Assembly: GCF_029227915.1 (NCBI RefSeq)
Contig: NC_079878.1
Coordinates: 17,796,001-17,860,000 of the forward strand
DNA length: 64,000 nucleotides
Origin: Hydractinia symbiolongicarpus
Lineage: Eukaryota > Cnidaria > Hydrozoa > Anthoathecata > Hydractiniidae
Reading direction: 5' to 3'
In this document: in pieces, positions 10,832 through 21,800 of the stretch
Numbering within the stretch: the first letter of the stretch is position 1
Layout: each line of letters starts with the position of its first letter
Notes under the pieces: model-generated
What the model was told of the DNA's origin: nothing
The model's database searches: none
What the model saw: only the letters and a program-made list of their open reading frames with translations
Position numbers and translations under genes: made by a program

Positions 10832-11598
10832 ATGAACAAATATGAATATAATTCAAAAGCAAAGTATACCATGAGAAATACCTGGAGCAGCTAAGAGGTG
10901 AAGATCTCACGGTACAAGATATAGTAATAGACGCAAAGGGCTCGTCATTTAAAGTAAGGTTTCCCGATATCTTCGTGGAATATGTTTTCCATGCTAACCT
11001 TCCTATCAACGAATGGAAACATCACCCCTTCAACCTCTGGTCTACACAGCTGAATTTTTCTGTATTCGCTGCAACATCGCTTGTGGTATCAGCATGCAAC
11101 ATCTAACGTCTCCATTACCCCTTGTGCGTGCTGTGTATAGGTTCCATGTATACTTCCAGATCCGGAAGATCCTAGAGGAACTTGAGGTATCGTTGCCTGA
11201 CTCCTCCCGCTTCAATTCAACAAACAATATGTTCAACATGGAAAAATTTAGACGTCTGGCCCGTGAATTTGGTGTATCTCCAAATGAACAAGAATGGAAA
11301 AATGAGAGTATTTTCAGTTCGTGGCAAGCCAAGCGATATGAAACTGAGGATCGGGAATGTGGCTGGATTTAACAACAAGATCCTGATCAGTCAGGACCAT
11401 TTCAAGATTGGTATTAATCCTAATATTAACGCTCCGCATGCTGTTGCCATACCAAGGAAGCATCATCAACCCTCCAAGGTACCAAGGATGCATCCCCCAC
11501 CAGCTCCATCGTCAGCAATAGCTCATGAGGAAACTAAGGCTACTGTTATCACTGTGGGGATATTGCTAATTATCACCTATATATGGATGAAACATTAA
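10832..11598 (+). pseudogene. C-terminally anchored structural protein, broken
   Basis: It starts 17 nt from the divergent gene at 10815. The reading changes frame at least three times. Recognisable pieces in order: RGEDLTVQDIVIDAKG, NLWSTQLNFSVF, VYRFHVYFQIRKIL, a REFGVSPNEQEW block, ISQDHFKIG, a proline-rich stretch and a C-terminal transmembrane helix (VITVGILLIITYI). A related gene, truncated, is at 54970-55569 in P3. The length and tail anchor suggest a virion protein that meets a membrane. No enzymatic motif is visible. Confidence 0.6.
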
Positions 11599-11606
11599 GA
11601 TTGTCA

Positions 11607-11632
11607 TCTGGTAAGTTAGGTGGTTTACCAGA
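11607..11632. terminator. Hairpin between convergent genes
   Basis: TCTGGTAA (11607-11614) pairs with TTACCAGA (11625-11632), loop 10 nt. It lies 9 nt after the stop at 11598 and before the stop of the minus-strand gene at 11641. Confidence 0.55.
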
Positions 11633-11640
11633 ATAATCTA

Positions 11641-12965
11641 CTATCTCTTCCCACTCCTTCTGTTTCCCACGTATGCAACGACGATACCTACATCACCTGC
11701 GATGGCCATGTACAAGTGTCTCGCTACGAACTCCACGACTCTTGCAGCTACACGGAAAAAGAACGACACGATGGTACCAATGATTCCTGGGAGGCAGCTG
11801 CCGCTTTGCCTGCCAAATATTTAAGGAACCGTCCTAATCTCTCCAGCCGCTTTTGTACAAACCCTTTGCCAGCAGCACTACCTCCTCCAGCTGATCATGC
11901 TGCCCCACTACCACCTGTTAAAGTCAGGACCAGGGTTGATATTAATAAGCCAATAGCACTCACGATGCTCGCGATAGTCAGGCCCTACTCCCGAAAAAGG
12001 GTTTTAAGCTTTTCAAGCAGAGTTTTATCGTATCCAGCAATCTTCATCAGCTCGGACTTAGACCTCAGTTGCTTAAAAACCTCGGAGGAAAGACCGTGCC
12101 TATCCAGTTCATCCTTCTTATCTTCCTTCAATTTCTTTAATTCCTTCTCAAGATCATCAATATCCTGAAGCCTTCGCACCCCGGGCTTCTGCTTCTTAAG
12201 GTCTTTCAACTTACCCTCTTTCGTATTTATCTCGCTATCATATTGTACAAGTTTATCCTTCACCTCCTTAATAGTCTTCTGCAGGTTTTCAATTTCGAGC
12301 TTTAACTTTCTCATATCAGGGATCTCGATCTTATCGTCGATGCCCGCGAACGAAGTATCTGCATAACCCTCTATGCCACGAGCAAAATTTTGAATGCCAT
12401 CAATTGTTTGCATTTCAATCGTCTCGCCCTCCTCTCTACCCGAAGTCTCACCATCCTCTTTACCCGAAGTCTCCTCACCCTTCTTAACAAGAACATCAAC
12501 CTCCAGCGCAAGGCTCAGAGCCTGTGCCCGACCACCATTATTGGGGGTAGAGACATACTTGGTGAAGCCCATATCGCGAATATCTTGAGCCGTAAGGCCA
12601 TATTTGTGTAATGTACTTAATGCTAGGAGCCCTGTTTCATTCTCCTTCGTAACCCGTATACCTTAAAAAAAAAGCTGTTCATCTTTACGTGTAAAGCTAC
12701 CCCTGGTGATATTGATATCTATCCGAGTTTTATCAAGAGGTCGCAGATCTTGATTATTTAGATGTGTGTAGAAAGCACTTACCTCTTCCTCTAGTATAGA
12801 TTTAGTTATTCTATCAAGTGTATCTCCCGCTGTGCTGGATCCCTGCACGCCTTCAAGCCCATGGAACTCCTGCGGCACAAGGAGTTCACTAGGGACATTC
12901 TCGGGCCCAAGATCATCCATCTGAATACCTTCAAAGTCTCCTTCATATCCCGGATCATCAGCCAT
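11641..12965 (-). pseudogene. Coiled-coil protein with hydrophobic C-terminus, broken
   Basis: The gene diverges from the capsid gene with 29 bp between the two ATGs. The N-terminal 100 residues (MADDPGYEGDF...) end at an A9 tract (12664-12672), where the frame shifts. Then follow ENETGLLALSTLHKYGLTAQ, an acidic segment, a long coiled coil rich in K, E and L, and a further break before two hydrophobic helices (TIASIVSAIGLLISTLVL and PGIIGTIVSFFF). At least three disruptions are present. The domain order (acidic start, coiled coil, amphipathic/hydrophobic end) suits a capsid-internal or membrane-active minor protein. Truncated relatives are at 24456-24726 and 54593-54966. Confidence 0.65.
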
Positions 12966-12994
12966 TTATTTCAACCACCAGCCTACCTAAATAA

Positions 12995-14265
12995 ATGAGT
13001 ACTTTCGGAAGACTAAACCCTTATCAAAAAGTCAAGACTATGCTCGCTGTCAAAGGCAAGAGGCAGCGGGTTAAGGTGAATCATGTACCGTCCACGATTT
13101 GCCAAAATGAGGATCTCTATGTGGAAATACCAAACATGGGTCGAGACGATGTTATATTTCCTGGGAGTATCCGGCTACTATTTGATATGGAACTGACCGG
13201 CACGAATACCAAGCGTACTATTGTAAGCAACATCGGAAAAGCCCTTGTGAGGGACCTTCGTATTACTTTGAATGGGAATGAGGTACAGCATATTGCGGAT
13301 TATAATGTATTCAGTGTCTACCGTGATCTCTAGATTTCGAAATTTAATAGGGAGAACAATCTGATTTTGAAGGGAGTCAATCCAAATGACGGGACAATTC
13401 ACGCTTTACAGGTAAAAGCGTCTGACCATGTAGGAACAAATGAGGAGCGTGCTATAGCCGCGGCGTACGGAAACACCTTTTGTATTCCTTTGGGGAAAAT
13501 GTTCGAGTTGACGAGAGATCTCCCGTTTTATCAACATGGACTCCACGATAGGCTACAGTTCGTTCTACATTTCGCTTCATACGATCAAGTCATCAAGGAT
13601 GCCGGTACACCAGCTGCGGGCTCAACCGCAGCCAAGGCAGCTGACGCTACATACAAAATCTCTAACATTTCGCTCGAGTTTGAAAATTAGTAAATGAGGA
13701 TCTGGCGAGCGCTATGATGTCGCGATACAGCCGCCTCGTCCAACCATACGAACGAGTATTGAGGAGTAAAGTGGTGACTATAAAGAAAAGTGATCATCCT
13801 ACAATCTCCAAGTCGATACCCCTGCTAAATCCTTGGTGGGTATATTACTACTATTCGTCGATCCTGGAGTATCCAAGGCTTATGCGGGTGTCAATGAGCA
13901 ATTCTACAATCCCAAAATCGAGAAGATGTCTGTCACGGTGGAGGGTGAGCCCAATGACCTGTATTCACATGCTATGCTCCCTCGAGATCATTTGCAGCAG
14001 ATCGTTAAATTATTTGGGTGCCATGATAGTGAAGTGACCATAGGTCAATTTTTCACAGCGCTATGCGCTATTCATCGATTTCAGGGCAACACCTGATCGG
14101 GGCCTACATGGTAGTGGGCGGCGTCCGCAAAGGTTATCGGACGGTATAACCCTTCACATGACGAAAATAGCGGATGGCAATGGAAATATTAGGTGCTACT
14201 TCTTCCTTATCCAAGACGCGCAATTAAACATCCTGGATGGTAGGTGCCACAGTGTAGAATATTAA
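12995..14265 (+). pseudogene. MCP: Major capsid protein (double jelly-roll type), broken
   Basis: It aligns along its whole length with P2 24758-26030. Conserved blocks: KGKRQRVKVNHVPSTI, NTKRTIVSNIGKAL, LPFYQHGLHDRLQF, QLNILDGR near the C-terminus. An in-frame TAG at 13331-13333 replaces a tryptophan of the P2 copy. A stop at about 13690 and frameshifts near 13830 and 14095 follow. About 420 codons in all, shorter than many Polinton capsid proteins. Assignment to the capsid rests on position, size, two-part beta-rich sequence and family resemblance in Polintons, not on a structure. The AAATAAATG start context is shared with the divergent neighbour. Confidence 0.75.
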
Positions 14266-14275
14266 GAGATCAAAA

Positions 14276-14308
14276 TTTATTTTGTAGGCCTTGGGTCTAC
14301 AAAATAAA
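14276..14308. terminator. Hairpin between capsid gene and next ATG
   Basis: TTTATTTTGTAG (14276-14287) pairs perfectly over 12 bp with CTACAAAATAAA (14297-14308), loop 9 nt. The last A of the stem is the A of the next start codon. It begins 11 nt after the capsid stop. Confidence 0.7.
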
Positions 14309-14553
14309 TGGCAACAATTGGTGTACTCGTAGCAGGTGCAGCGATTAATGCATTGGCCTGCAGTGGCTCTAATTTTCTATTTAGTAAACTCAGTGGGCAT
14401 GGTGAGAAACAGCGACGAAAATACGATAAAGCAATTGAACAACTCCAAGCTGTTCAAAGCCAGTGGGTGCGTGACAGACAAGCGAAGATCGATTGGTACA
14501 ATCAGCAACGGAAGCTTAAGCGTCAAGTCAAAAGCAGATATCATTACTCCTGA
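14308..14553 (+). pseudogene. Small N-terminally hydrophobic protein, C-terminus deleted
   Basis: The start is a hydrophobic, glycine/alanine-rich helix (GVLVAGAAINALACSGSNFL), followed by a charged helix ending WVRDRQAKIDWYNQQ. The P2 homologue (26084-26481) continues for about 60 residues to a second membrane helix. In P1 that part and the intergenic region are gone, and the sequence runs straight into integrase coding in another frame. Probably a virion membrane or capsid-associated protein; family function unknown. Confidence 0.65.
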
Positions 14554-15513
14554 GGAATCTGGAAAGTTAAGTCAAATCTACTACCAGCCCGAACATCTCT
14601 GGACTGGATGGAAAGCTATTAAACTACTCTCCGAGCAGAGTGGTCTCTCCAAAAGAGAGTTATTCACTGGTTAACTCGTCAGCTGCTATGGCTCAGGCAT
14701 ATCAAAGGCCCCAAGCGCATCAATTATCCACATTTCACTATCACGAAACCCAACGAGATGCATCAATTTGACTTGCTCTACATTTCCCATGATAAATTAT
14801 ATGGAAACACCTATAAATATATACTCACAGGCATCGATGTAGCTTCGCGCTACAAAGTGGCAAGACCGCTACATACTAAGAAAGCCAGCGAAGTCGCTGA
14901 TATGCTCAGGGATATTTACAAAGCCGGACCTCTCCGTTATCCGAAGACCTTTCAGTGTGACAACGGCAGTGAGTTTAAGTCGGACGTCACAAAGCTGTTA
15001 GAGGCTAAGGGTGTCGAGATAAAGCGTGCAACTACCAAATACCATCACACTTTTACGGCGTTCGTCGAGAGCTACAACAAGGTGCTCGCGGAAAGGCTCT
15101 TCAAGCCTCAAGATGCCCATGAGCTTGCATCTGATAAAACCAGTACTACATGGGTCAAACACCTATACAATATTGTAAAAACCATGAACAATTCCAAGAC
15201 CGCGATGATTGGCATGAAGCCTTCAAAAGCCATTAAGCTCGATGAAGTACCGCTTGCGAAAAGCGAGGAATATGATGGAAAGCCTCTACCTGACGACGAC
15301 TTGTATTTGTACCTCCTGCAGCTCGGTGAGGAACACAACGATTCGAAAAGACGTGCAACAGATGCTTGGTGGAGTAAGAAAACGTACAGGTTGGATCGTA
15401 ACGTAACTGGTACCCGTATCCTATACTACTTGGCAGGTAGGCCCTCGCGTAGTTTCGTATCAGAGGAATTGCTACTTGTGCCCGAAGGCGTCAAAAACAC
15501 CCAGAGCATGTGA
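14520..15513 (+). pseudogene. INT: Retroviral-type integrase, broken
   Basis: Integrase would insert the element into host DNA. The catalytic core is clear: QFDLLYI with the first aspartate, FQCDNGSEFK with the second, and FVESYNKVLAERL with the glutamate, giving a D,D-35-E-like arrangement. The N-terminal part (ITPEESGKLSQIYYQPEHLW) lies in a different frame; the shift is near 14670. The original start codon was lost in a deletion that joined it to the preceding gene. The core frame from 14758 to 15513 is uninterrupted. Confidence 0.85.
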
Positions 15514-15521
15514 AAGAATGG

Positions 15522-15556
15522 TAAAATTCTCGAGCCCTATGGGCTCGAGAATTTTA
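15522..15556. terminator. Strong hairpin after integrase
   Basis: A perfect 16-bp stem (left arm TAAAATTCTCGAGCCC, 15522-15537; right arm 15541-15556) with a 3-nt loop begins 8 nt after the integrase stop. Confidence 0.75.
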
Positions 15557-15587
15557 AAACCACCAAGGGAAACCACTCAGTTGATAC

Positions 15588-15614
15588 TTAATGTGAACCT
15601 TTGGTTCACGTTAA
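15588..15614. terminator. Second hairpin, for the convergent gene
   Basis: TTAATGTGAACC (15588-15599) pairs with GGTTCACGTTAA (15603-15614) with one G-T pair and a 3-nt loop. It lies 21 nt beyond the 3' end of the minus-strand gene 15636-16169, so each of the two convergent genes has its own hairpin. Confidence 0.65.
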
Positions 15615-15635
15615 TACCTACCGAGCAAGATCCCT

Positions 15636-16169
15636 TTAATCATCAATAGGATTAAGTCGTGTATAATCAGAAGGATGTAGTGTATAGAATGGATAACCAT
15701 ATACTATACCTTTAATAAAATTTGGCTCGTTATCAATGTCATCGATATCGACTAGGCGCCTATCCTCAATTTGAATTTTTAATATCTCACCAATTTTCTC
15801 CAAGTCTGCCAGATCCGAGATCTTTAGGTCCTTATCCTTTATGATTTCATAGCAAATTACCCCCCACTCGTTAACGTTCGCTGATACAATATGCAGACCC
15901 CTGCGATCCTCAATATCGTATTCGAGCACTTCATCCTCCTCCTCACACGCAATTGTCGCCCAGGGCTTCTCTCCTGATTGCACTCTATCCAAAAGCCCAT
16001 CATCCGGATGTATAAACCCCTTCCAGTAGTAGCCATTTCGATAATTAAAATTCTCCAAACACTGTGAACAATAACCGGTAGTGGAACCTGCATTAATACA
16101 GCATCTCAGAATCGGTACCGTCACATCGTAATACTTTGTAAATTGCTGACTCTCTACGTACTTTTCCAT
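15636..16169 (-). CDS. Acidic Polinton cargo protein, unrecognised
   Basis: The 177-residue frame is intact. Near the N-terminus is a possible metal-binding cluster (RCCINAGSTTGYCSQCLENF); the rest is acidic, with many D and E residues and no membrane segment. No homologue in P2-P5. It occupies the slot between integrase and ATPase, where P2 instead carries a BRO-like gene and a small coiled-coil gene, so it is best described as exchangeable cargo. Function unknown. Confidence 0.65.
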   Translation of the reverse strand: MEKYVESQQFTKYYDVTVPILRCCINAGSTTGYCSQCLENFNYRNGYYWKGFIHPDDGLLDRVQSGEKPWATIACEEEDEVLEYDIEDRRGLHIVSANVNEWGVICYEIIKDKDLKISDLADLEKIGEILKIQIEDRRLVDIDDIDNEPNFIKGIVYGYPFYTLHPSDYTRLNPIDD

Positions 16170-16186
16170 TTTTCTTTAACACTTAA

Positions 16187-16223
16187 TTATATATTGAAAT
16201 ATTTTGAAAAGGTCAATATATAA
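16187..16223. terminator. Hairpin at the ATPase 3' end
   Basis: TTATATATTGA (16187-16197) pairs perfectly over 11 bp with TCAATATATAA (16213-16223). It overlaps the last codons of the present ATPase frame, whose original stop may have been lost. Confidence 0.6.
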
Positions 16224-16780
16224 CTTTCCCAATTATACAAACAGGCATGTTTGGATTTTTTCAACTGATTCTTTATAGACTTCCTGTCGTTAATTATGTT
16301 TGTCTCTTCATCCACCAATTTCATGTCACTCCTTTCGTGCGGGTACCACATGAATAACTGTTTCTTCTGCCTCATAAGGTTTTTGGGAATTGCGGTATAA
16401 CTCTGTGTTATTAGAAATGCTTCCTGTGCCTTCCGCTAATGGCTAATTCAAGCAGGCTCTGGCGTTTTTTATCCATGGATTCATCCGCGATCATGTCATC
16501 AACTATGAAGAGTGTGCTCTCACCGGCGAGGATATTTGGTAATTGTTCAATCCATTCAAATAGTTGATCCTGCGGTTCTATCAAAAAAATATAGCCATCC
16601 TTCCATAGCGAGGATCTCTCCAAGTACGTTGTGTTCCACCGGATCGTTGGACACAAAACTACTATGTTGTGGAAATGGTGCATGTATTCATTTTCCAAAA
16701 GATCGAGAACTCGTTGCGTTTTTCCACATGAGGTAGGGCCTGTAAATATTGTAGTGCATGGATCTTTAACAACATTCATG
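16187..16780 (-). pseudogene. ATPase: Packaging ATPase (A32/FtsK-like), frameshifted
   Basis: A Walker A motif GPTSCGKT follows closely after the start, and a Walker B-like LFIVDDM lies about 80 residues later, then LLELAISGRHRKH. This is the pattern of poxvirus A32-like genome-packaging ATPases found in Polintons. A deletion/frameshift near 16410 separates the C-terminal part (YPHERSDMKLVDEETN). I place the start at the ATG next to the palindrome, not at 16809, because the upstream codons are the palindrome itself. It should drive DNA into capsids when intact. Confidence 0.8.
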
Positions 16781-16810
16781 TTTGTTGTATACCCATGGGC
16801 ATACAACAAA
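16781..16810. terminator. 30-bp palindrome before the ATPase gene
   Basis: Arms TTTGTTGTAT and ATACAACAAA enclose CCCATGGG; one position is mismatched. It lies 14 nt past the stop of the upstream gene and directly touches the ATPase ATG. P2 has the same palindrome without mismatch at 29123-29152. Confidence 0.75.
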
Positions 16811-16824
16811 ACCTTGAAGTGTAC

Positions 16825-17076
16825 CTACTTGGATTTTGGGACTATACTCGCGGGAATCCACACCTTGCTTACAGAAATCTCACGACTTCTTCGACCCGCT
16901 GTAAATTAGACCACCATCTTCATCACATCATTAGTATCCATCTTGGTAGAGAGGCTAGAGATCCCTAGGAATTTTTTTCCAGCCATCGCGTAAGCGAAAG
17001 TAAGACCGAGGTCAACCACGGTCTCATATATCATATCAATTATCTCCTTCTGTTGAGGGGTGACGTTTGAACTCAT
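16825..17076 (-). pseudogene. Small conserved 83-residue protein, one stop codon
   Basis: It is homologous to intact P2 29166-29417 and P5 63195-63452. Common features: SNVTP-x-xKEI, a hydrophobic helix (VDLGLTFAYAMAGKKFLGI), and the C-terminal WIPASIVPK. An in-frame TAA replaces the tyrosine codon in the V-Y-F segment. One hydrophobic helix suggests a small membrane or virion protein. Always next to the gene with KPVKHxGRVAQGH; function unknown. Confidence 0.75.
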
Positions 17077-17090
17077 ACTTTATTATATGC

Positions 17091-17441
17091 TTATCGCATG
17101 TGAAATATATCAATCTCGGGCTTTGAAGGCTTTTGCTGATCTTTTGTATTTGTTTCGGCAATCTGCTGAGTACTCGCGGGTTTTTTACGAGTAAAATATT
17201 ATACACCTCCAATACATGCGATCGCGAGTAGGCCCGCACCAATGTATATTACACCACCTGACTGTACAGAACTCACCTCAGAAGAGCTTTTGACTGGAGG
17301 TTGTACAGCACCCTCCTGTTGTTTCATATCTTCCTTTCTCTTCTTCATCAGTGCGGCCAACTTGTGGCCCTGTGCTACTCTACCTGGGTGCTTCACTGGT
17401 TTTGTTATTACCCTCTGTTCTTGCGATTCTTCGTTGCTCAT
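17091..17441 (-). pseudogene. Conserved basic protein with one membrane helix, one stop
   Basis: The N-terminal signature VITKPVKHPGRVAQGHKLAA (residues 11-30) is followed by a lysine-rich helix and one transmembrane segment (IGAGLLAIACIGG). An in-frame TAA follows the helix; the tail continues to EIDIFHMR. P2 29433-29785 and P5 62839-63185 match. The end lies 15 nt before the next ATG. Basic N-terminus plus membrane anchor fits a protein linking DNA or capsid to a membrane (inference). Confidence 0.75.
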
Positions 17442-17442
17442 T

Positions 17443-17468
17443 TTTTATAGGCCGCGAGACCTATAAAA
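17443..17468. terminator. Hairpin between two minus-strand genes
   Basis: TTTTATAGG (17443-17451) pairs with CCTATAAAA (17460-17468). The loop is CCGCGAGA, the exact reverse complement of the loop of the P2 hairpin at the same position. It lies 3' of gene 17505-18311 and just upstream of the ATG at 17441. Confidence 0.7.
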
Positions 17469-17504
17469 TTCCTTCACTCATTTGTTATAACCACCAAGGT
17501 ACTT

Positions 17505-18311
17505 TCATTTACTAATATGTGGAACCACTATTAAATCATATGCCTGTGGTGGAAATCGGTCTTCTTCCTGTGTTAGAATTTTCAGAAGAGGTATTCCATT
17601 GGAATCACCATATATTGAAAGCCAATCCGTATACGGCGCCTTTAGTCTGTTTTTGTTTTTTGAATCTACTATCCTACTCCATTTGTAAAAAAATTCACGA
17701 TTGCTATTGCATATCTTTGGGGAATACTCTATGTATTCCCCATTGTTTTCTTGTTCTACATCAACATTATTTTCATTCATTTTGGACTGGGTATGATTAA
17801 TGGTATGTGCCGCAACGAGCAAAGGTGCCAGGAACTTACCAAAGGCTGTGTAGACGAGGATTCCAAGATCAGCCATGGATTCCCTGATAATAGGATCGTT
17901 TTCTAAATCATGACGAAGAGCTTTAGGGCTATCGATGGTTACCACGTTGCCTATAGCCTTCGTGTATAAGCTAATAGCGTGAGATGAAAGAGCTCTGGCA
18001 GTATTCTGCCCCTTCTCAACCAACTCGCGTTCAGTAAAATCATTGTATATTTTCTCGATAACCTCGGGTGATGCTTTGTCCAGGAATGCCTCAGTATATA
18101 TTTTCGGTAGGAGGTGCTGTTTACCTTGGCGTATTGCATCCTTCAAAGCCTGACGCTTGTCTATAGGTTTTTCAAGCGCTTCTGCTGGGGTATCAACAAC
18201 ATCGAAAATTTCAGCCAATTCTTGGTGCTTTGTTGTTTTTGTTGTTGTTGTTTGAACCCAGAGGGTTTTTGATTCTGTGAGTATACCCACACAGAGCCTT
18301 TGGTTTTCCAT
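17505..18311 (-). CDS. Conserved Polinton protein, intact
   Basis: The 268-residue frame contains the block found in P2 29821-30300: PIDKRQALKD, FTERELVEKGQNTARALS, then DPIIRESMADLG and a hydrophobic FGKFLAPLLVAAHTINHTQ. The first 30-35 residues, including a TTTTKTTK stretch, are not shared and may be an artificial extension; there is no internal ATG near the homologous start. After the hydrophobic segment comes an N/E-rich linker and a tail not seen in P2. Function unknown; helical, probably virion associated. Confidence 0.65.
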   Translation of the reverse strand: MENQRLCVGILTESKTLWVQTTTTKTTKHQELAEIFDVVDTPAEALEKPIDKRQALKDAIRQGKQHLLPKIYTEAFLDKASPEVIEKIYNDFTERELVEKGQNTARALSSHAISLYTKAIGNVVTIDSPKALRHDLENDPIIRESMADLGILVYTAFGKFLAPLLVAAHTINHTQSKMNENNVDVEQENNGEYIEYSPKICNSNREFFYKWSRIVDSKNKNRLKAPYTDWLSIYGDSNGIPLLKILTQEEDRFPPQAYDLIVVPHISK

Positions 18312-18821
18312 ATCCGAGGTGCTTTTTCAGTGCTGTCCTGCTTTGCAGGCTTAGCGTACTTGCTCTTTATACTCTATACAGAATGTCGTGCTTGTACTAC
18401 GCATTAACGAAATCCACCTTTTTAAGTGAGCACTTTCAGAGGCCGTTCCTAGCACTGACATTTAACCGGCATTTTGGCACAATTTTTTTTCCCCGTCTGG
18501 CACAGTGTGTGGTAGAAACCGGGGCGAGACGGCCGCCTCCAGGTAAGGCATGGTCTCGCCCGCACTTCCGTACCCTTCAGCCAGGTCTAAGCCTGCTACC
18601 ACAATTTTACTATATATCAAGCTTTGTATATAGCTATTCAGTATCACCTTGAGTATTACCTGTGTGAAAATTCACGCATCACCGGTTATGTCGTTTACGC
18701 ATCATACAGAAAACCTCTTGATTATTCAGAAATGTTTATAATTTTTGAATGGATGAGGCAAATGAGTTTGTTCTTGTTTTTAGCGACTCATACTGAAGAG
18801 GAGCTATATCTACAACTATTC
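18312..18821. other. 510-bp gap with GC-rich nested inverted repeats
   Basis: No gene is supported. Near the middle GTGGTAG (18509-18515) pairs with CTACCAC (18596-18602), and inside it GGGCGAGAC (18522-18530) pairs with GTCTCGCCC (18553-18561). Base composition is clearly richer in G+C than the rest of P1. Could be a small inserted element or a structured RNA. The equivalent place in P2 is much shorter (30301-30388). Confidence 0.4.
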
Positions 18822-21800
18822 TTACATAAGTGGAAAGGTGTGCACGTTATCCTCGTGCACAACCCTTTTATCGTAAAACGCTGATAGACCCAGCTTATGT
18901 TGCTGATATGTGATCATCCCCTGGTTATGAACCCGGAAGCCTACATTTTTTGCAGTGTCCAAATCTCCTTTTAATGCTCCCATGTACCTTGACCATGTCA
19001 CTTCGTTCTGCCTTTTTGACATGCCCTTGCAGGAGAATTTCGTGCCCTTTCTACCTTCGACGAAGTAGCACTTGGCTGTCAGCGCTATCATTCTGGATCC
19101 GATGAATTCTTCTTTGAATAACCCTCCGGTTCTACTCGAGTGTTTGTTAGTAACAAGCCAATTAGGCACTGCCTCATCGTACTGCTCGATTAATTCGGGA
19201 CGAACAACGTCACGTAGGTTATTTCCAGAGATTGCAAAATAAGCACTATCGGTATCCATATACACATATTCAAAATTTCGTCGATCTACATATTTGTCGA
19301 AAAAATTATAGTAAAATTCGAGCATGCGCAATTTAGCTAATTGATACACAAGGATTCCACATTGATACGCCCTACTTTTGGAAACGCCTTGTTTAAGCCG
19401 CCTTACTTCGTATGCCTCTCCAATCTCTTCCAAATCCTCCAAATATGGGCTTCTCATTGCAGCATCTACAACATTCTCATCCTGTGTAAAAGTGGTATTG
19501 TTATGTCTCGCCAAATCCTCTATCATCTTTCCGTAAAACGAGTTCCCTTTCAATTTTGCTGTATCGCCCGCAATACGTTTATCAGGGTCCTTATCAGCTT
19601 GACGACGCGCATCCGCGATTTATTCCGGGAACCATGCGAATGGTTTACCCCGTGAGTATTTAAGTATTTGATAGCAAGCCGTAATCTTTAACCCATGATT
19701 AATATACCACTTAAGCAGGTCCGTACAAAGCAGGATCTTCTCGGCTCTCATAACCTCTAGGAGCTTTCTAGTGCCGGGGATACGTTTTCGCCCGGTCTTG
19801 GTCAAATACTCGTGCATATGCTGAGGTATTTGGCTATCAGGGATCTCTCAATAACGGGGACATTTCACTGAATTTTTCGTACAACTCAGTAGGCACCTCA
19901 ATATCAACTTGGGCAAACCCGAAGAGATCTCCGTCTATAATGCTCTGCACCAGATTATCTAATTCTCCAACAGGGTCTGCCATTTTTATCAGCTTCTCCT
20001 TACCACAAGGGAAATCTTGTAGTAGTGTGCTTGGGTAGAGCATATTGGCGTCATACCCGAGTATAGTCTTGCACTTATTTGGCTCGGTATAAATATGTGA
20101 GCGAATACCCGTCACATCCCTCTCGTGGTACCTGCAAAATACGATTGCTGGGCCACCTACCATCCCCGTTTGCAGGAGCTCATACGCCTTGTTCTTTGTA
20201 CAATATTTACAATCTTTTTGAACCTGTTTACAATACTCGCATCGGGCTTTGGTGCAACGAGCCTCACATTTATGCTTACAGGGATCACCCGGGGCATAAA
20301 GCTTTATATCCGGGTTTAACCGCAATGATTTGTTGAGTACATACCGCATTGACACACCCGGGATGCTAACAGCATCTTTCAAAATGTCAATTTCATCCTC
20401 ATAATAAGTGTTGCGGGCGTTGTATTGAATGGGACATCGTCAGCCATGTTGTATTGTGCTAACCAATCAAGAATCGGGACGCATCCTCTTTTAAAAAACT
20501 CGTTCCTGAACGTATGGTAATCTTCAAGTGATAGTGTATTTTTACCACTGAGTGTGCTATAAAACGCCTCATGATCGACTGGGCCCACATGGTTCAACTT
20601 TTCATAGCATGTTAGCCATTCGTACGGAAACATTAATTTTTTGAGATCACAATCCAATGACTTGCACCATTTTTCATAACTCAAGCCTGGTGCGAGGAAA
20701 TTCTTAATATCGATAAATTTGAACCTCGAGGTATTGAGAAACACGTAGTCGTTGTCTTTTTTCGCCACTTTGATATTATCATCATCCGCAATTCGTTCGA
20801 CAAAATACCGCTTTATTATGTTGATATCGTATTTACCGCTGTTAAAACCTATCACCGTCACTTGATTTACCCATTCGTGCCAAGCATTTTGAGTGTGTTC
20901 CGGGAGCATATCGAAATCATCCGGCTTGGGATATATCAGTTCAACTTCTTGGACAATCCTCATTTGTCTCTGCTCTAATTGCTCAACGAATTTTTGCACA
21001 AGCACCTTTGGATCTTCATTCATGATGATGGTAGGATGTTCTTGTAAGCTATCGTGAATGGCTACACTGACGGGGATATGCTCGGAGATATATGTTAAAT
21101 TAGGCGTTTGCAATGGTGCAAGAAGAGCTCGAAATCAAATGTTATAAAATGAGGATAGGGTCGAAATTTTTTCTTGAATACCCTCTTAGCCAGTGACAAG
21201 ATTGTACCCCAGCCCCCGAATGTGGTCTTCTTTAAATTTGGTACAATTGAAATTATTTTTATCTACGTTGGTTCGCTGTGGTTGACATGGGCATCCATGC
21301 CATTTACAGCCGTGATATTCGTATACTGTCTTTGTCTGAAGATCATACCCACCTACCCTATAGACCTCTATAATACCGTCGCGTATCACACGCTCTCCTC
21401 CATGTCCACAAAGCGCGTGGTGTATGTGTCTACCTGTTTGATCTGATATGGCCTCAATCCATTGGCAAGCTGCGTAACTGAAACCGTTATCGGGATAAAA
21501 TACCTGCTCCGAGCTACTCTGCATCCGCTCGATCTTTTCACCTCTGCAAATTATCTTTGTCTTGATACCTTCGCATTCATTTTGTTTATGTCGTGTGAGG
21601 TTCTCCGATCTGTTGAATCATTGTGTACCTCGCATTCCCAATGCTGCCTTAGGACCTCCATTTTCTTGATATAGAAGCAATGACCATGCAGCATACCAAT
21701 ATTGATTGTATCCAACACATTCTTGTACTGGCCATGTCCATAGACGAGACGCCATGGGGCCTTATCGGTGGTTGTCTTCGGTTCGAAGACTCTGATATTA

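Noticed and set aside
13331-13333. Stop-codon reassignment in the element
   Set aside because: TAG, TAA and TGA all appear in frame together with frameshifts and deletions, so decay explains them better than recoding.
18462-18647. 61-codon minus frame across the GC-rich hairpin
   Set aside because: It is open because of the local composition, lacks relatives in P2, and overlaps a strong inverted repeat.
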